Positions 25,682-33,777 of a stretch of DNA of 64,000 nucleotides are shown piece by piece; the first letter of the stretch is position 1; the number at the start of each line of letters is the position of its first letter. The position numbers and the translations under genes were made by a program. The notes under the pieces were generated by a model. That model did not search any database and was not told where the DNA came from. It was given only the letters and a program-made list of their open reading frames with translations. The stretch is from Pseudomonadota bacterium (lineage in GTDB: Bacteria > Desulfobacterota > Desulfarculia > Desulfarculales > Desulfarculaceae), in NCBI GenBank assembly GCA_018902755.1, contig JAHIQI010000050.1, positions 62,001 to 126,000 of the forward strand. The letters run 5' to 3'.

Positions 25682-27001
25682 ATGCAGATGCTCTTCCACT
25701 CGACAGTGCCCGACCTAATCCGGCGGTTGAACATCCGGGCCGATTCCAAGGCCAATCAATTGCGCAAGCTGGACACGGCCAAGCGGCTGGACCTGTACAC
25801 CGGCAGGCACGCGGCCCACTTGGAAGAGCAGCTCAACAAGCTGTTCAGCGAGCCCGACAAGCTCCCCCAGGCCTGGCTCAACATCACCAAGAAGGTGGTC
25901 AACAACCTGGCCCAGGTCTATCAGGAGCCGCCCACCCGGACCGTGGAAGGGACTGACCAGGACAGAGAGATATTCGCGGAAATCGCCAGCCAGACCCGGC
26001 TGGACGTGAAGCTGAAGCAGGCAACCCGTTTGCTGAAGCTGCTGAAGACCATCTGCATCAGGCCGGTCTGGCGAAATGGCCGCATGGATATTGACCTGCT
26101 GACCGGCAACATCCTGGATGTCGAAATAGGAGACACCCCTGAGGACCTGAAAAAGGTGCTCATCACTGATTACGGCCAAAGCAACCGGCTCCAGGAAATT
26201 GAATACTCCCTGTGGACGGCGGACGAGTTCCGGCGTCTGGACTACCGGGGCAATGAAATTAAATCAGAGCCCAACCCCTACGGGGTGTTGCCCTTCCTGC
26301 CTGTGTTTGACTATGCGCCCACGGGGAGCGACTTCTGGCTGCCTGGCGGTGAAGACCTGATTCAGCTTCAGGAGGCCATCAACCTAAAGCTGACTGACCT
26401 TCTGTACCTCTTGTCCACCCAATCCTTTGGCGTCGGCTGGATAAAGGGCGTTCCCGGCGCGGGCAACCTTCGGGTTGATCCCGGTTCCCTGGTGGAACTG
26501 CCTGCTGAAAAGGAAGCCGCTCTGGGCTTTGTCCATCAAGAGGCCCGTATTGAAGAGGTGGTTGCCGCCCTGGACTGGCTTATCAAGCAGACGGGCATAT
26601 CCCACGGGCTATCTGCCACATCTTTGTCCACCGATCCGCAAGAGGCCTCCGGCCTGTCCAAGCTGGTTGACTCGCGTGAGCTTCAGGAAATGCGGCGGGA
26701 TGATATCGCCCTCTGGCGCTCCTATGAGCATCAACTATTCTCGCTAACTCGCCTGGTCTGGAACGTCCACAATCCCGCGCGGAAGGTGACGGAAAAGGCG
26801 GCGATCAAGCTCGACTTCGCCGACCCCAGACCGGAAGTCGAGCCTCAAACCCAAACCCAGGTATGGGACTCGCTCTTGGCCATGGGGGTCATTTCCCCGG
26901 TGGATATCATCCTGGAGCGCAATCCAGACCTCAAGACCCGAGAAAACGCCCTGGCCTTCTTGCTGCAACTGCAAGAGGAAAGCCGGGCTTTGAAGGAGTG
27001 A
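25682..27001 (+). CDS. Phage portal protein
   Basis: A 439-residue protein forming the dodecameric ring through which DNA enters the head. Evidence is position (after terminase, before scaffold and capsid), size, and sequence: RADSKANQLRKLDTAKRLDLYTGRHA, KKVVNNLAQVYQEPPTRTVEG at the N-terminus, DLIQLQEAINLKLTDLLYLLSTQSFG in the middle and a helical C-terminus, all as in SPP1 gp6-like portals. The start ATG at 25682 follows GGAGAC. Confidence 0.85.
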   Translation: MQMLFHSTVPDLIRRLNIRADSKANQLRKLDTAKRLDLYTGRHAAHLEEQLNKLFSEPDKLPQAWLNITKKVVNNLAQVYQEPPTRTVEGTDQDREIFAEIASQTRLDVKLKQATRLLKLLKTICIRPVWRNGRMDIDLLTGNILDVEIGDTPEDLKKVLITDYGQSNRLQEIEYSLWTADEFRRLDYRGNEIKSEPNPYGVLPFLPVFDYAPTGSDFWLPGGEDLIQLQEAINLKLTDLLYLLSTQSFGVGWIKGVPGAGNLRVDPGSLVELPAEKEAALGFVHQEARIEEVVAALDWLIKQTGISHGLSATSLSTDPQEASGLSKLVDSRELQEMRRDDIALWRSYEHQLFSLTRLVWNVHNPARKVTEKAAIKLDFADPRPEVEPQTQTQVWDSLLAMGVISPVDIILERNPDLKTRENALAFLLQLQEESRALKE

Positions 27002-27004
27002 GTC

Positions 27005-27415
27005 ATGGGTGACCAGGACCAGAGCAAGCAAGATAACGGCAACGGCACCGGTAACGCCGATCAGGACAAGGCCCAACAGGACAAGGGGACGGGAGCGCCT
27101 CCCGACAAAGGCGAACACATGATCCCCAAGAGCCGCTTTGACCAGGTGGTGAGCCAGCGCAAGGCAGCGGAAGCCGCCTTGGGCGAGTTTGTGGACTCCC
27201 TGGTTGAGCAAGTGCCGGAAGACCAGCGGGAGTTGATACCCGACCTTCCCCCGGCCCAAAAGGGCAAGTGGTTACAGGCCGCGTTGGCAAGGGGCCTTTT
27301 CGGTGGGCAGCCTGCCGCCAGCGGTCCCGACGCCAAAAGGCCGGGAGGCAGTCCCTCCCCTGACATTGACCAAATGAGCCCGCGCCAAATGAGGGCGTCG
27401 GGTTACAAGTCATAA
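27005..27415 (+). CDS. Probable phage scaffolding protein
   Basis: A 136-residue, very acidic and Gln/Asn/Asp-rich N-terminus (QDQSKQDNGNGTG) is followed by MIPKSRFDQVVSQRKAAEAAL, the motif with which many phage scaffolding proteins start their helical region. It lies between portal and capsid genes, the standard scaffold position. It guides capsid assembly and leaves before DNA packing (family knowledge). At 136 residues it is short. Confidence 0.7.
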   Translation: MGDQDQSKQDNGNGTGNADQDKAQQDKGTGAPPDKGEHMIPKSRFDQVVSQRKAAEAALGEFVDSLVEQVPEDQRELIPDLPPAQKGKWLQAALARGLFGGQPAASGPDAKRPGGSPSPDIDQMSPRQMRASGYKS

Positions 27416-27427
27416 GGAGCAAGACGC

Positions 27428-28345
27428 ATGCTGACCCTCTTGGAAGCTGCCAAGCTTCAAACCGACAGCCTGAAGCGGGGGGTGATCGAAGAGTTCCCCC
27501 GCACCAGCCCCGTTCTGGAAAGGCTCCCTTTCCAGACCATCCAGGGCAACGCCTACACCTACAACCGTGAAGCGGCCTTGCCGGGCATCGCCTTCCGGGG
27601 CATCAACGAGAGCTACACCGAGAGCACCGGCACGGTGAACCCGGTAACCGAGGCCCTGAAGATCATGGGCGGGGTGAGCGACGTTGACCGCGCCTTGGTC
27701 AAGACCCAGGGCAACGTCAATGACCTCCGCTCCACCCATGACGGCCTCAAGGCCAAGGCCGCCAGCTTGTTCTTCACCAAGTGCTTTTTCAAGGGCGACA
27801 GTGAAGACGACGCCAAGTCCTTTGACGGCATGGAAAAGCGCCTGACCGGAAACCAGGTCATTGACATGGGCTCCAGTTCCGGCGGGGACACCCTTACCCT
27901 GGCCAAGCTGGACGAGCTGATAGACGCGGTGGTGGGCGGCCCGGATGTGCTGTTCATGAACAAGACCTTGCGGCGCAAGGTCAACGCCCTGGTCAGGGCT
28001 ACCGGCGCGGCCGTGGAAACCGTGTCTGACAGCTTCGGCCGTCAGATGAACGCCTATGCGGGCGTGCCCATCGGCGTCATTGAAAACGACCACGAGGATA
28101 ACGCCATTTTGGGCTTCAGCGAGGCTTGCCCCGGTGGAGGCTCCGACGTGGGCGCGTCCGTCTATGCTTGCCGCTTCGGCGAGGGCGAATACCTCAGTGG
28201 CCTCCAGGCCGGGGAGATGGACGTGATCGACATGGGGCTCCACTCCGGGGGCGTGGCCTACCGCACCCTGATTGAGTGGATTTGCACCATAGCGGTCTTC
28301 CACTCCCGGAGCGCGGCCCGTTTGCGGGGCATCAAGAACGCCTAA
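27428..28345 (+). CDS. Major capsid protein (HK97-fold, probable)
   Basis: A 305-residue protein placed right after the scaffold gene. It opens with a helical segment (LLEAAKLQTDSLKRGVIEEF), then PVLERLPFQTIQGNAYTYNRE, and later LDELIDAVVGGPDVLFMNKTLRRKVNALVRATG and the loop GVPIGVIENDHE. This layout is usual for major capsid proteins of HK97 fold in related temperate phages. It would build the shell with the decoration protein that follows. A ribosome site AAGGAGCAAG precedes the ATG at 27428. Confidence 0.82.
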   Translation: MLTLLEAAKLQTDSLKRGVIEEFPRTSPVLERLPFQTIQGNAYTYNREAALPGIAFRGINESYTESTGTVNPVTEALKIMGGVSDVDRALVKTQGNVNDLRSTHDGLKAKAASLFFTKCFFKGDSEDDAKSFDGMEKRLTGNQVIDMGSSSGGDTLTLAKLDELIDAVVGGPDVLFMNKTLRRKVNALVRATGAAVETVSDSFGRQMNAYAGVPIGVIENDHEDNAILGFSEACPGGGSDVGASVYACRFGEGEYLSGLQAGEMDVIDMGLHSGGVAYRTLIEWICTIAVFHSRSAARLRGIKNA

Positions 28346-28374
28346 ACGGCCCAGGCCGAAAGGAGCATATCCAA

Positions 28375-28854
28375 ATGTATGATGCTGACCTTCTGATGAA
28401 GGATGCGGGCCTGGTGGCCGCCGATGCGGCCGGGACCGTGGACGGTTCCCCCATGGTGTTCAGCGTGGGGCCGGGCCGGGTGGAAGGCTTCCTGGTGGTG
28501 GACGTGTCCGCCATCGAGATAGCCGACAACGACGAGCTTTACAAGATCAAGCTCCAGGGCTCCAGCCGCAAGGACTTCGCCCACAACGTTGAAGACCTGG
28601 CCATTCTGGAACTGGGGGCCAAGGAAGTCTTGGGCGGTGACCAGGACAGCGCCGCCCGGCGTTACGCCATCCCTTTCACCAACGAACGGGACGGCTACCT
28701 CTGGCCCCATCTCAGGGTCTACACCGACGTGAACGGCACCATAGCCAGCGGCATCAACTTCACCGCCTGGCTGACCAACGCCGTCACCACCCGGACCACT
28801 GGGAGTTGCACTGCGACCACGACCACCACAACCACCACGACTACCACCGTGTAG
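28375..28854 (+). CDS. Probable head decoration protein with poly-threonine tail
   Basis: A 159-residue protein beginning MYDADLLMKDAGLVAADAAG, chosen because GAAAGGAGC precedes the ATG at 28375. The main part (PMVFSVGPGRVEGFLVVDVSAIEIADN, KIKLQGSSRKDF) forms a beta-rich body like head-accessory proteins found after capsid genes. The end is an unusual run of 11 Thr with one Val, encoded by ACN repeats. Such tails are typical of surface-exposed phage parts. Function is inferred from position. Confidence 0.65.
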   Translation: MYDADLLMKDAGLVAADAAGTVDGSPMVFSVGPGRVEGFLVVDVSAIEIADNDELYKIKLQGSSRKDFAHNVEDLAILELGAKEVLGGDQDSAARRYAIPFTNERDGYLWPHLRVYTDVNGTIASGINFTAWLTNAVTTRTTGSCTATTTTTTTTTTTV

Positions 28855-28980
28855 CCGGGTGGTGAGTGGTGAGCTAGTTGCCCGATGCGCCTATGGACCG
28901 CCTTGACCAGACGCGGGGTGTATCCCCAAAAAAGGCGGCCAACAATGGAACGGTTGACTTCCCTTCCATTTCCTCCTTAA

Positions 28981-29016
28981 GGTCCCGGCCCCTATCCGGG
29001 GTCGGGACCATTTTCC
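28981..29016 (+). terminator. Intrinsic terminator after the decoration gene
   Basis: GGTCCCGGCCCC (28981-28992), loop TATCC, GGGGTCGGGACC (28998-29009) pair over 12 positions with one G-U. ATTTTCC follows. It would split the capsid transcript from the MuF gene. Nothing else is visible in the 175-base gap. Confidence 0.75.
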
Positions 29017-29030
29017 TAAGGTGAGCCACC

Positions 29031-30170
29031 ATGGCTGATTACTTCACGGAGCGCACCAAACTCAATCACCGCCTGCAAGGCATCGTGAATGCTTTGGGTG
29101 ATGAAATAGCCGAAACCCTGCAAGGGGCTTTGGCCACGGTGTCAGGCAAGTTAGCCGACCTGGCGGGCCAGTCGGAAAAGACCGCCTCCATGCTGAAGCG
29201 GCAACAACGCTTGGAGCGGCACAAGGCGGAAATCGAAAAGGCCTTGTCAGAGGTCTATGCGGACATAGGCCAAGCCATCAAGGCAAGGTCCTTGGAGACC
29301 GCCGAAGCCATGCCGGAGATTGCCGCCACAATCCTTGACCGGAGTTTGCCCGACGGGGTGGAGGCTGGATTGACTTGGCGGTCCATCACCAAACAGAGGC
29401 TTGCCGCTTACTGGGATTCCTTTCAAATCCAAGGGCAGTATTTCACGGACTGGCTGGCAAAGCTCCAGGGCAACGCGGCGGCCAGGATAGTCCAGACCGC
29501 TCAAGAATCGCTTGTCCTGGGTGAAACCTCCCCGGCGCTTTGGAAGCGGCTCCAGGATGCCTTGAGCATGGGCAGGCAATCAGCCGCAGGCCTGGCCCAG
29601 ACTGCCTTGCACCATGCGGTGTCATGGGCTGAGCATCGAACCCACCTGGACAATGCCGACCGGCTGAAGGGCTACCGGTTCGTTGCCGAGCTTGACCGGC
29701 GCACCACCCCTCTTTGCCTTTCCCTGGACGGCCGGGAGTTCTCCCTGACCGAAGCGCCGATTCCTCCCCTGCACTGGCGGTGCCGGTCCTGGCTGCATCC
29801 CCTGCTGAAAGACGTGGTGGTCAAGGGCAAGCGAGTCCCCTTTGAGGATGCCTTGGGGCCGGATTACGACCAGGAGGCCCGGCGCATAGCCCGGATTGAA
29901 ACCGAGCCGCGCACCGTCCACCACCGGGACGGGACCACCTCCACCGCGTACCGTGGCTATGACGTGAAGTTCGTGCCCCGCAACATGACCTACAACCAGT
30001 GGATGTCCAGCATGGTCAGGTCAGCTAATCCCCGCGACGTGGCCTTTGCGCGGGAAGCCCTGGGGCCCACCCGCTTCAACCTGGTGGCTAACGGCAAGCT
30101 CAAAATGGAATCCCTCTACTATCAAGGGCGGCTTCGCACCATTAAGGAGCTAAAGGAGTTGATGCAGTGA
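29031..30170 (+). CDS. Minor head protein, MuF/SPP1 gp7 family
   Basis: A 379-residue head-morphogenesis protein. The N-terminus is helical. The Mu F-type domain is near residues 205-260: ADRLKGYRFVAELDRRTTPLC, SLDGREF, PPLHWRCRSWLHP, the conserved C-x-LDG plus PPxHxxCR pattern. Such proteins are packed in the head and in some phages ejected with the DNA. The gene normally sits beside the portal; here it is placed after the decoration gene behind a terminator. It overlaps the next gene by four bases. Confidence 0.9.
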   Translation: MADYFTERTKLNHRLQGIVNALGDEIAETLQGALATVSGKLADLAGQSEKTASMLKRQQRLERHKAEIEKALSEVYADIGQAIKARSLETAEAMPEIAATILDRSLPDGVEAGLTWRSITKQRLAAYWDSFQIQGQYFTDWLAKLQGNAAARIVQTAQESLVLGETSPALWKRLQDALSMGRQSAAGLAQTALHHAVSWAEHRTHLDNADRLKGYRFVAELDRRTTPLCLSLDGREFSLTEAPIPPLHWRCRSWLHPLLKDVVVKGKRVPFEDALGPDYDQEARRIARIETEPRTVHHRDGTTSTAYRGYDVKFVPRNMTYNQWMSSMVRSANPRDVAFAREALGPTRFNLVANGKLKMESLYYQGRLRTIKELKELMQ

Positions 30171-30604
30171 TTGTCTATCCCGAGTTGGGCTATGAGTCCT
30201 GGCTTTCCGAGGCAGAGGCGGACGCCTACTTTGCCACCCGTCTGAACGTCGATGAATGGGCCGCCACGACCTCGGACCTGAAGCTGAGAGCCCTGCAAAC
30301 CGCCTTCCGCTCTCTTCGGGAGTTCTCTTTAGAGATTGTTTTTAATGCGGACGGGACTTTGGCTGAGACCTACTCCGATGAACAGGCGGCGGCCGTATTA
30401 AAGGCTCTCCAGGAAAGCCAGTGCGAGCAGGCCCTGCATGAACTGAAGCATGACCTGGAAAACCTGGCGGCCGACTCTGTGAGCCTGGGAGGGCTGCTGA
30501 GCGTCAAGCTCTCACCAGATGCCAAGCCGGAGCGGTACAGCTCCAGGGCAGTTGCCATGCTGCGGCCTTTGCTCAAGGCTAGGGCGGTTGCCAGGTATCG
30601 ATGA
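30167..30604 (+). CDS. Probable head-tail connector (DnaT-like adaptor family)
   Basis: A 145-residue protein starting at GTG 30167 inside the end of the MuF gene. The opening IVYPELGYESWLSEAEADAYFATRLNVDEWAAT matches the first helices of phage head-closure proteins labelled DnaT-like or gp6-type adaptors (AxAYxxxR..W pattern), then ALQTAFRSLREFSL. It would close the portal after packaging. Sequence evidence is limited to this pattern and its position. Confidence 0.65.
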   Translation: MIVYPELGYESWLSEAEADAYFATRLNVDEWAATTSDLKLRALQTAFRSLREFSLEIVFNADGTLAETYSDEQAAAVLKALQESQCEQALHELKHDLENLAADSVSLGGLLSVKLSPDAKPERYSSRAVAMLRPLLKARAVARYR

Positions 30605-31341
30605 CTAGCCCGGCGAAAACTGAGGAATGGCGGGATGTGTGTCTAAAGTGTGCCCACCGGGACGGCTGCAAGCGGCCTTGTCGCCCCGTAGAGTTGCAAC
30701 TAGCCCAAGGCAACCTGACCGTCTTTGAAAAGAGCTTCGCGGACGAGAAGGGCGAGCCCATGGCCATTCTCTTCCCCCGTTCCGCCCTATTGACTGAGTA
30801 TGGGAAGACCCCCGAAAAGGTGGAGGCGGCTTTCAGCACCGAAAGCGACAGCCCATTTGCTGGCTTTGATCCTGGCCACAAACAAACAGGCATCTTCATT
30901 GACCGTTTCTTTCACCGCTTTACCTACGCGGACTTGGCGACCAAATACGATATGACCCCGGACAACGCCCGGAAGACTTACTACAATGCGAAAAACCGGG
31001 TGCGTCAGGTGGTGGAAGCCATGGACGGCGGGGGAGATACCCGTAACCTGGAGGCTTGGAAGAAGGCAGTTGAATTGCGGTCCGGGAGGTTTCCGAAAAA
31101 TGTTAAGTGGTTTCTCCTCAATAAGCTGTTTGGGATGCGGCCCTCAGAAATTGCCAAGATGGAGGGAGTAGTTTCCTCTGGCGTTCGCTCCGCTATAGCA
31201 CGCGTGGCTGACAGGCTCAGCGCTGGTGAAATGGGGCTTTGGGAGGTAACGACGGAAGAGGCCTCGGAGGCAAAGAGCCGCCTGGATATTAAGAGAGCCA
31301 AGGGGAGAAAAAACAGCAGACGCAAGGTGTCTCAAGGATAA
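30601..31341 (+). CDS. HTH regulator with N-terminal cysteine cluster (sigma-region-4-like)
   Basis: A 246-residue protein with two helix-turn-helix-like parts. The first, FTYADLATKYDMTPDNARKTYYNAKNRV (about residues 108-135), resembles sigma region 4; the second, MRPSEIAKMEGVVSSGVRSAIARVADRL (about 181-208), is similar. The start has CLKCAHRDGCKRPC (residues 14-27), a C-x2-C-x4-C-x3-C cluster for zinc or iron-sulfur. The end is basic. It overlaps the connector gene by four bases. It may turn on late genes, as phage-coded sigma-like factors do; no match to a named family is claimed. Confidence 0.6.
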   Translation: MTSPAKTEEWRDVCLKCAHRDGCKRPCRPVELQLAQGNLTVFEKSFADEKGEPMAILFPRSALLTEYGKTPEKVEAAFSTESDSPFAGFDPGHKQTGIFIDRFFHRFTYADLATKYDMTPDNARKTYYNAKNRVRQVVEAMDGGGDTRNLEAWKKAVELRSGRFPKNVKWFLLNKLFGMRPSEIAKMEGVVSSGVRSAIARVADRLSAGEMGLWEVTTEEASEAKSRLDIKRAKGRKNSRRKVSQG

Positions 31342-31407
31342 TATTTTATAATCACCAAAATTATTAATACTGCACAATCCCCCACCAAACTCTAACTATT
31401 AGTTTGT

Positions 31408-33087
31408 TCAATTCAAGTGAAGAGTATGTTTATTGCGCATGGGTGTTGAGAACTCAAGTGTTTTATTATCCTTATCATACACTACATTATAAGGAATTAA
31501 TTTCTCAGCATATTCCGGGTCTTCATCATGTAAGGCAGTGTATTTTTGTTTTATTGAATCCAATAATCCATTATAAAATATAGACTCTAATCTGTCATCC
31601 TCATGCCCATCAAAGTAAAAAAATCCATTGAGTGATATAAGCAATCGAGTAATAGCCGGATACCACTTTTTATTAGAGTCTAGATTGTCATCAACATTCT
31701 TTTTCAGAAAAACTATCAGCCGCTTGGCGATTTCATTCTGTTGGCTAGATGGTGTTCCCGATTTTACGCCAAATATTTTCATCCATATATCGATCGCACA
31801 ATGCCTCATGGGCCAATCAGGTATTTTCCACGAGGCTATCATCTGCAAATATTCAAAAGCACCTTGTGCGATTACCCCATAGATAGATGGATCTTCATGC
31901 AAGTCATAATTTTTTACATCAAAATCATATGATGGCATATTTTTTTGTCGGCATACTCTGTCTATCAGTTCTTTTATGCCTTCTCCAATATTTGAGATCA
32001 CCTTATACTCTCTGGAGTCGTACAATTCTTTTTCGTCTAAGTCCTCTAGATTAGCAACCTGGGACAATACTATATGTGACAAGTGGTCAAGCGCTCCACG
32101 TATTGCAAATGGTTTTTGCCAGTAATCCTTGGAATTAAAATAAGAATCAAGGGAAACAGCTAAGCATTCACAATATTTTTTTATTTGCCATTGCTGTACA
32201 CCGTTATCATTCCTATAATACCGCCATGCGGAAAGAGGTCCATGAAGCCCGTTTACAAAATCCCAATCGCCATAGACGGTTAACATAAAATGTTTAAATA
32301 TACCTAGCCCAGAATACTTTTCTTCCCGTATTAAGATAGAATCCTCATTAACAAATGCTTGGTTTATCAACTCTTGGCTAAGCGAATAGCCCATTTTTCT
32401 CGTTGGGCGTTTCTTCAATGAATCAAAAATGGCGAAAGCGGTTTTGGGCGCTCTTGTAATAATGGCCTTGCAAAATAATTTGTCCGAAAATAAATCTAAT
32501 AGAGTGTAACCTATTCGTATATCTATTGAAACGTCATATTCATCACCTTGTTTTTCGGCCTGCCTTGCCAAGTCAGGATTAAATTTTCCGCATTCATCAA
32601 ACAACGGCTCAATACTTGGCCTGACCTCATTGGCCAACTCATTCAAAATCTCTTGGTTTCCTTTTGCAATCAAATCGTAGCAACCCTCAAAATATGATTG
32701 GGCGTTTTTTTTGTTGAAAATAGGAGTCTTTAACATCTTGGTAATAATAACTGTAGCATATAATACAAGTAAGACTGCAGATGATGCTTCCCAGAATATT
32801 GGATAACCAATTACCGGCAATGGTATATGGGGAACAAATGGCAATATGGCGGCGATAAAAACACTAATTATCGAAAAGGATACAATAACAATGAGTCGTT
32901 TTGTATTTATTCTCCAGGCCTTTAACCTGAAATTAATAATCGGCTTTATTAGTTGAATAAATGCAATTATAAGGGCCACGACCGCAACAAGCTGGCCAAG
33001 GGAAAAATATGAATTTATTTGCATAGTTGCACCGAACGGTTTTCCGCTGATAATACTTGCCCACAAACTATAGGTTTCCTGGTCCAT
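31408..33087 (-). CDS. AT-rich membrane-anchored protein of unknown function
   Basis: A 559-residue protein with three membrane helices near 28-49, 64-84 and 97-116, then a soluble helical domain of about 440 residues rich in Tyr, Asp and Lys. No catalytic motif or known domain is recognised. Codon use is AT-rich, unlike the flanking host genes, indicating transfer. It is the last gene of the five-gene - strand unit and converges with the phage regulator gene. A membrane-tethered accessory or defence role is possible, based only on its setting. Confidence 0.8.
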   Translation of the reverse strand: MDQETYSLWASIISGKPFGATMQINSYFSLGQLVAVVALIIAFIQLIKPIINFRLKAWRINTKRLIVIVSFSIISVFIAAILPFVPHIPLPVIGYPIFWEASSAVLLVLYATVIITKMLKTPIFNKKNAQSYFEGCYDLIAKGNQEILNELANEVRPSIEPLFDECGKFNPDLARQAEKQGDEYDVSIDIRIGYTLLDLFSDKLFCKAIITRAPKTAFAIFDSLKKRPTRKMGYSLSQELINQAFVNEDSILIREEKYSGLGIFKHFMLTVYGDWDFVNGLHGPLSAWRYYRNDNGVQQWQIKKYCECLAVSLDSYFNSKDYWQKPFAIRGALDHLSHIVLSQVANLEDLDEKELYDSREYKVISNIGEGIKELIDRVCRQKNMPSYDFDVKNYDLHEDPSIYGVIAQGAFEYLQMIASWKIPDWPMRHCAIDIWMKIFGVKSGTPSSQQNEIAKRLIVFLKKNVDDNLDSNKKWYPAITRLLISLNGFFYFDGHEDDRLESIFYNGLLDSIKQKYTALHDEDPEYAEKLIPYNVVYDKDNKTLEFSTPMRNKHTLHLN

Positions 33088-33239
33088 AAGTTCTTCCTAT
33101 ATATAAAACATAATTGTTCTTACCGATATAATTTTGATTAGCTGCCAATGCTGCAGCTTTACTCTTAACACAAATCCGTCTTTAAATCCCTATCCCACTA
33201 TTGTTTATAACAGGAACATTCATGCTTATGACCACCACA

Positions 33240-33392
33240 TTATCCACAATATTTTTCATTAGTGCTATACGCTAAAGCAATCCTCACATGCTTGACCAGG
33301 CCTTTCCTGAGGTTAGCGCCACACACGCGGCAGTAATTATGACCTTGGCTTTTATAATCCTCACAATGCGAACACTGATTTTGTGTCATCAT
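33240..33392 (-). CDS. Small zinc-ribbon protein
   Basis: A 50-residue protein: MMTQNQCSHCEDYKSQGHNYCRVCGANL and a short basic tail. Two CxxC pairs 12 residues apart form a classic zinc ribbon. The start ATG at 33392 follows AGGGAT; a longer reading upstream (70 residues) has no ribosome site. It lies between the polyproline genes and the large membrane protein on the same strand, so it is probably part of that unit. The function is unknown. Confidence 0.6.
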   Translation of the reverse strand: MMTQNQCSHCEDYKSQGHNYCRVCGANLRKGLVKHVRIALAYSTNEKYCG

Positions 33393-33470
33393 TATCCCTA
33401 TACTTGTAAGAGCTATACGGCATGTTGGCAGGCCAAACTGCCAACATGCCACACAGCATTATATTTACAA

Positions 33471-33650
33471 CTACTTCTTTGGTGGCGATTTCGCAGGAGG
33501 AGCTGGCTTTGGCGGTGGTGTAGGTTTCTTAGGTGGAGTCGGTACGGGAGGGTGAACATCGCCAATGTTAGTTGGCGGGACGCCACCCTTCACAGACCGT
33601 GCAGGCGGAGGGGGAGGTGGCGGCGGTGGTGAATTGGTCTTCTTACCCAT
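33471..33650 (-). CDS. Polyproline small protein 2 (P9)
   Basis: A 59-residue protein starting MGKKTNS, then nine prolines, then ARSVKGGVPP and a second Pro/Lys-rich half (PPKKPTPPPKPAPPAKSPPKK). The ATG at 33650 has AAAAGGAG at good spacing; a start 6 codons earlier is less likely. It overlaps the end of the preceding polyproline gene by eight bases, so they are translationally coupled. After the Pro tract both proteins share R-x-[IV]-[KR]-x-G-V. No known family is recognised. Long Pro runs stall ribosomes without EF-P. Confidence 0.7.
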   Translation of the reverse strand: MGKKTNSPPPPPPPPPARSVKGGVPPTNIGDVHPPVPTPPKKPTPPPKPAPPAKSPPKK

Positions 33651-33777
33651 TGTCACGCTCCTTTTCACGTTTTTCTCTACTCATGATCTCAACCCCCTCA
33701 CGAATCAGGCGCGGCGGGGGCGGCGGGGGCGGCGGGGGCGGTTTGCTCTTTTTGCTTGGCTTTTTTTCCTTCGCCAT
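33643..33777 (-). CDS. Polyproline small protein 1 (P10)
   Basis: A 44-residue protein: MAKEKKPSKKSK, ten prolines, then RLIREGVEIMSREKREKERDNG. The ATG at 33777 is preceded by GAAGGAGGA, a near-perfect ribosome site, the best argument that it is real. Its first 80 bases lie inside the end of the upstream membrane-protein gene in another frame; there, a 9-base repeat codes PPP here and AAP in the other gene. It is basic, with no membrane helix. The function is unknown. Confidence 0.7.
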   Translation of the reverse strand: MAKEKKPSKKSKPPPPPPPPPPRLIREGVEIMSREKREKERDNG

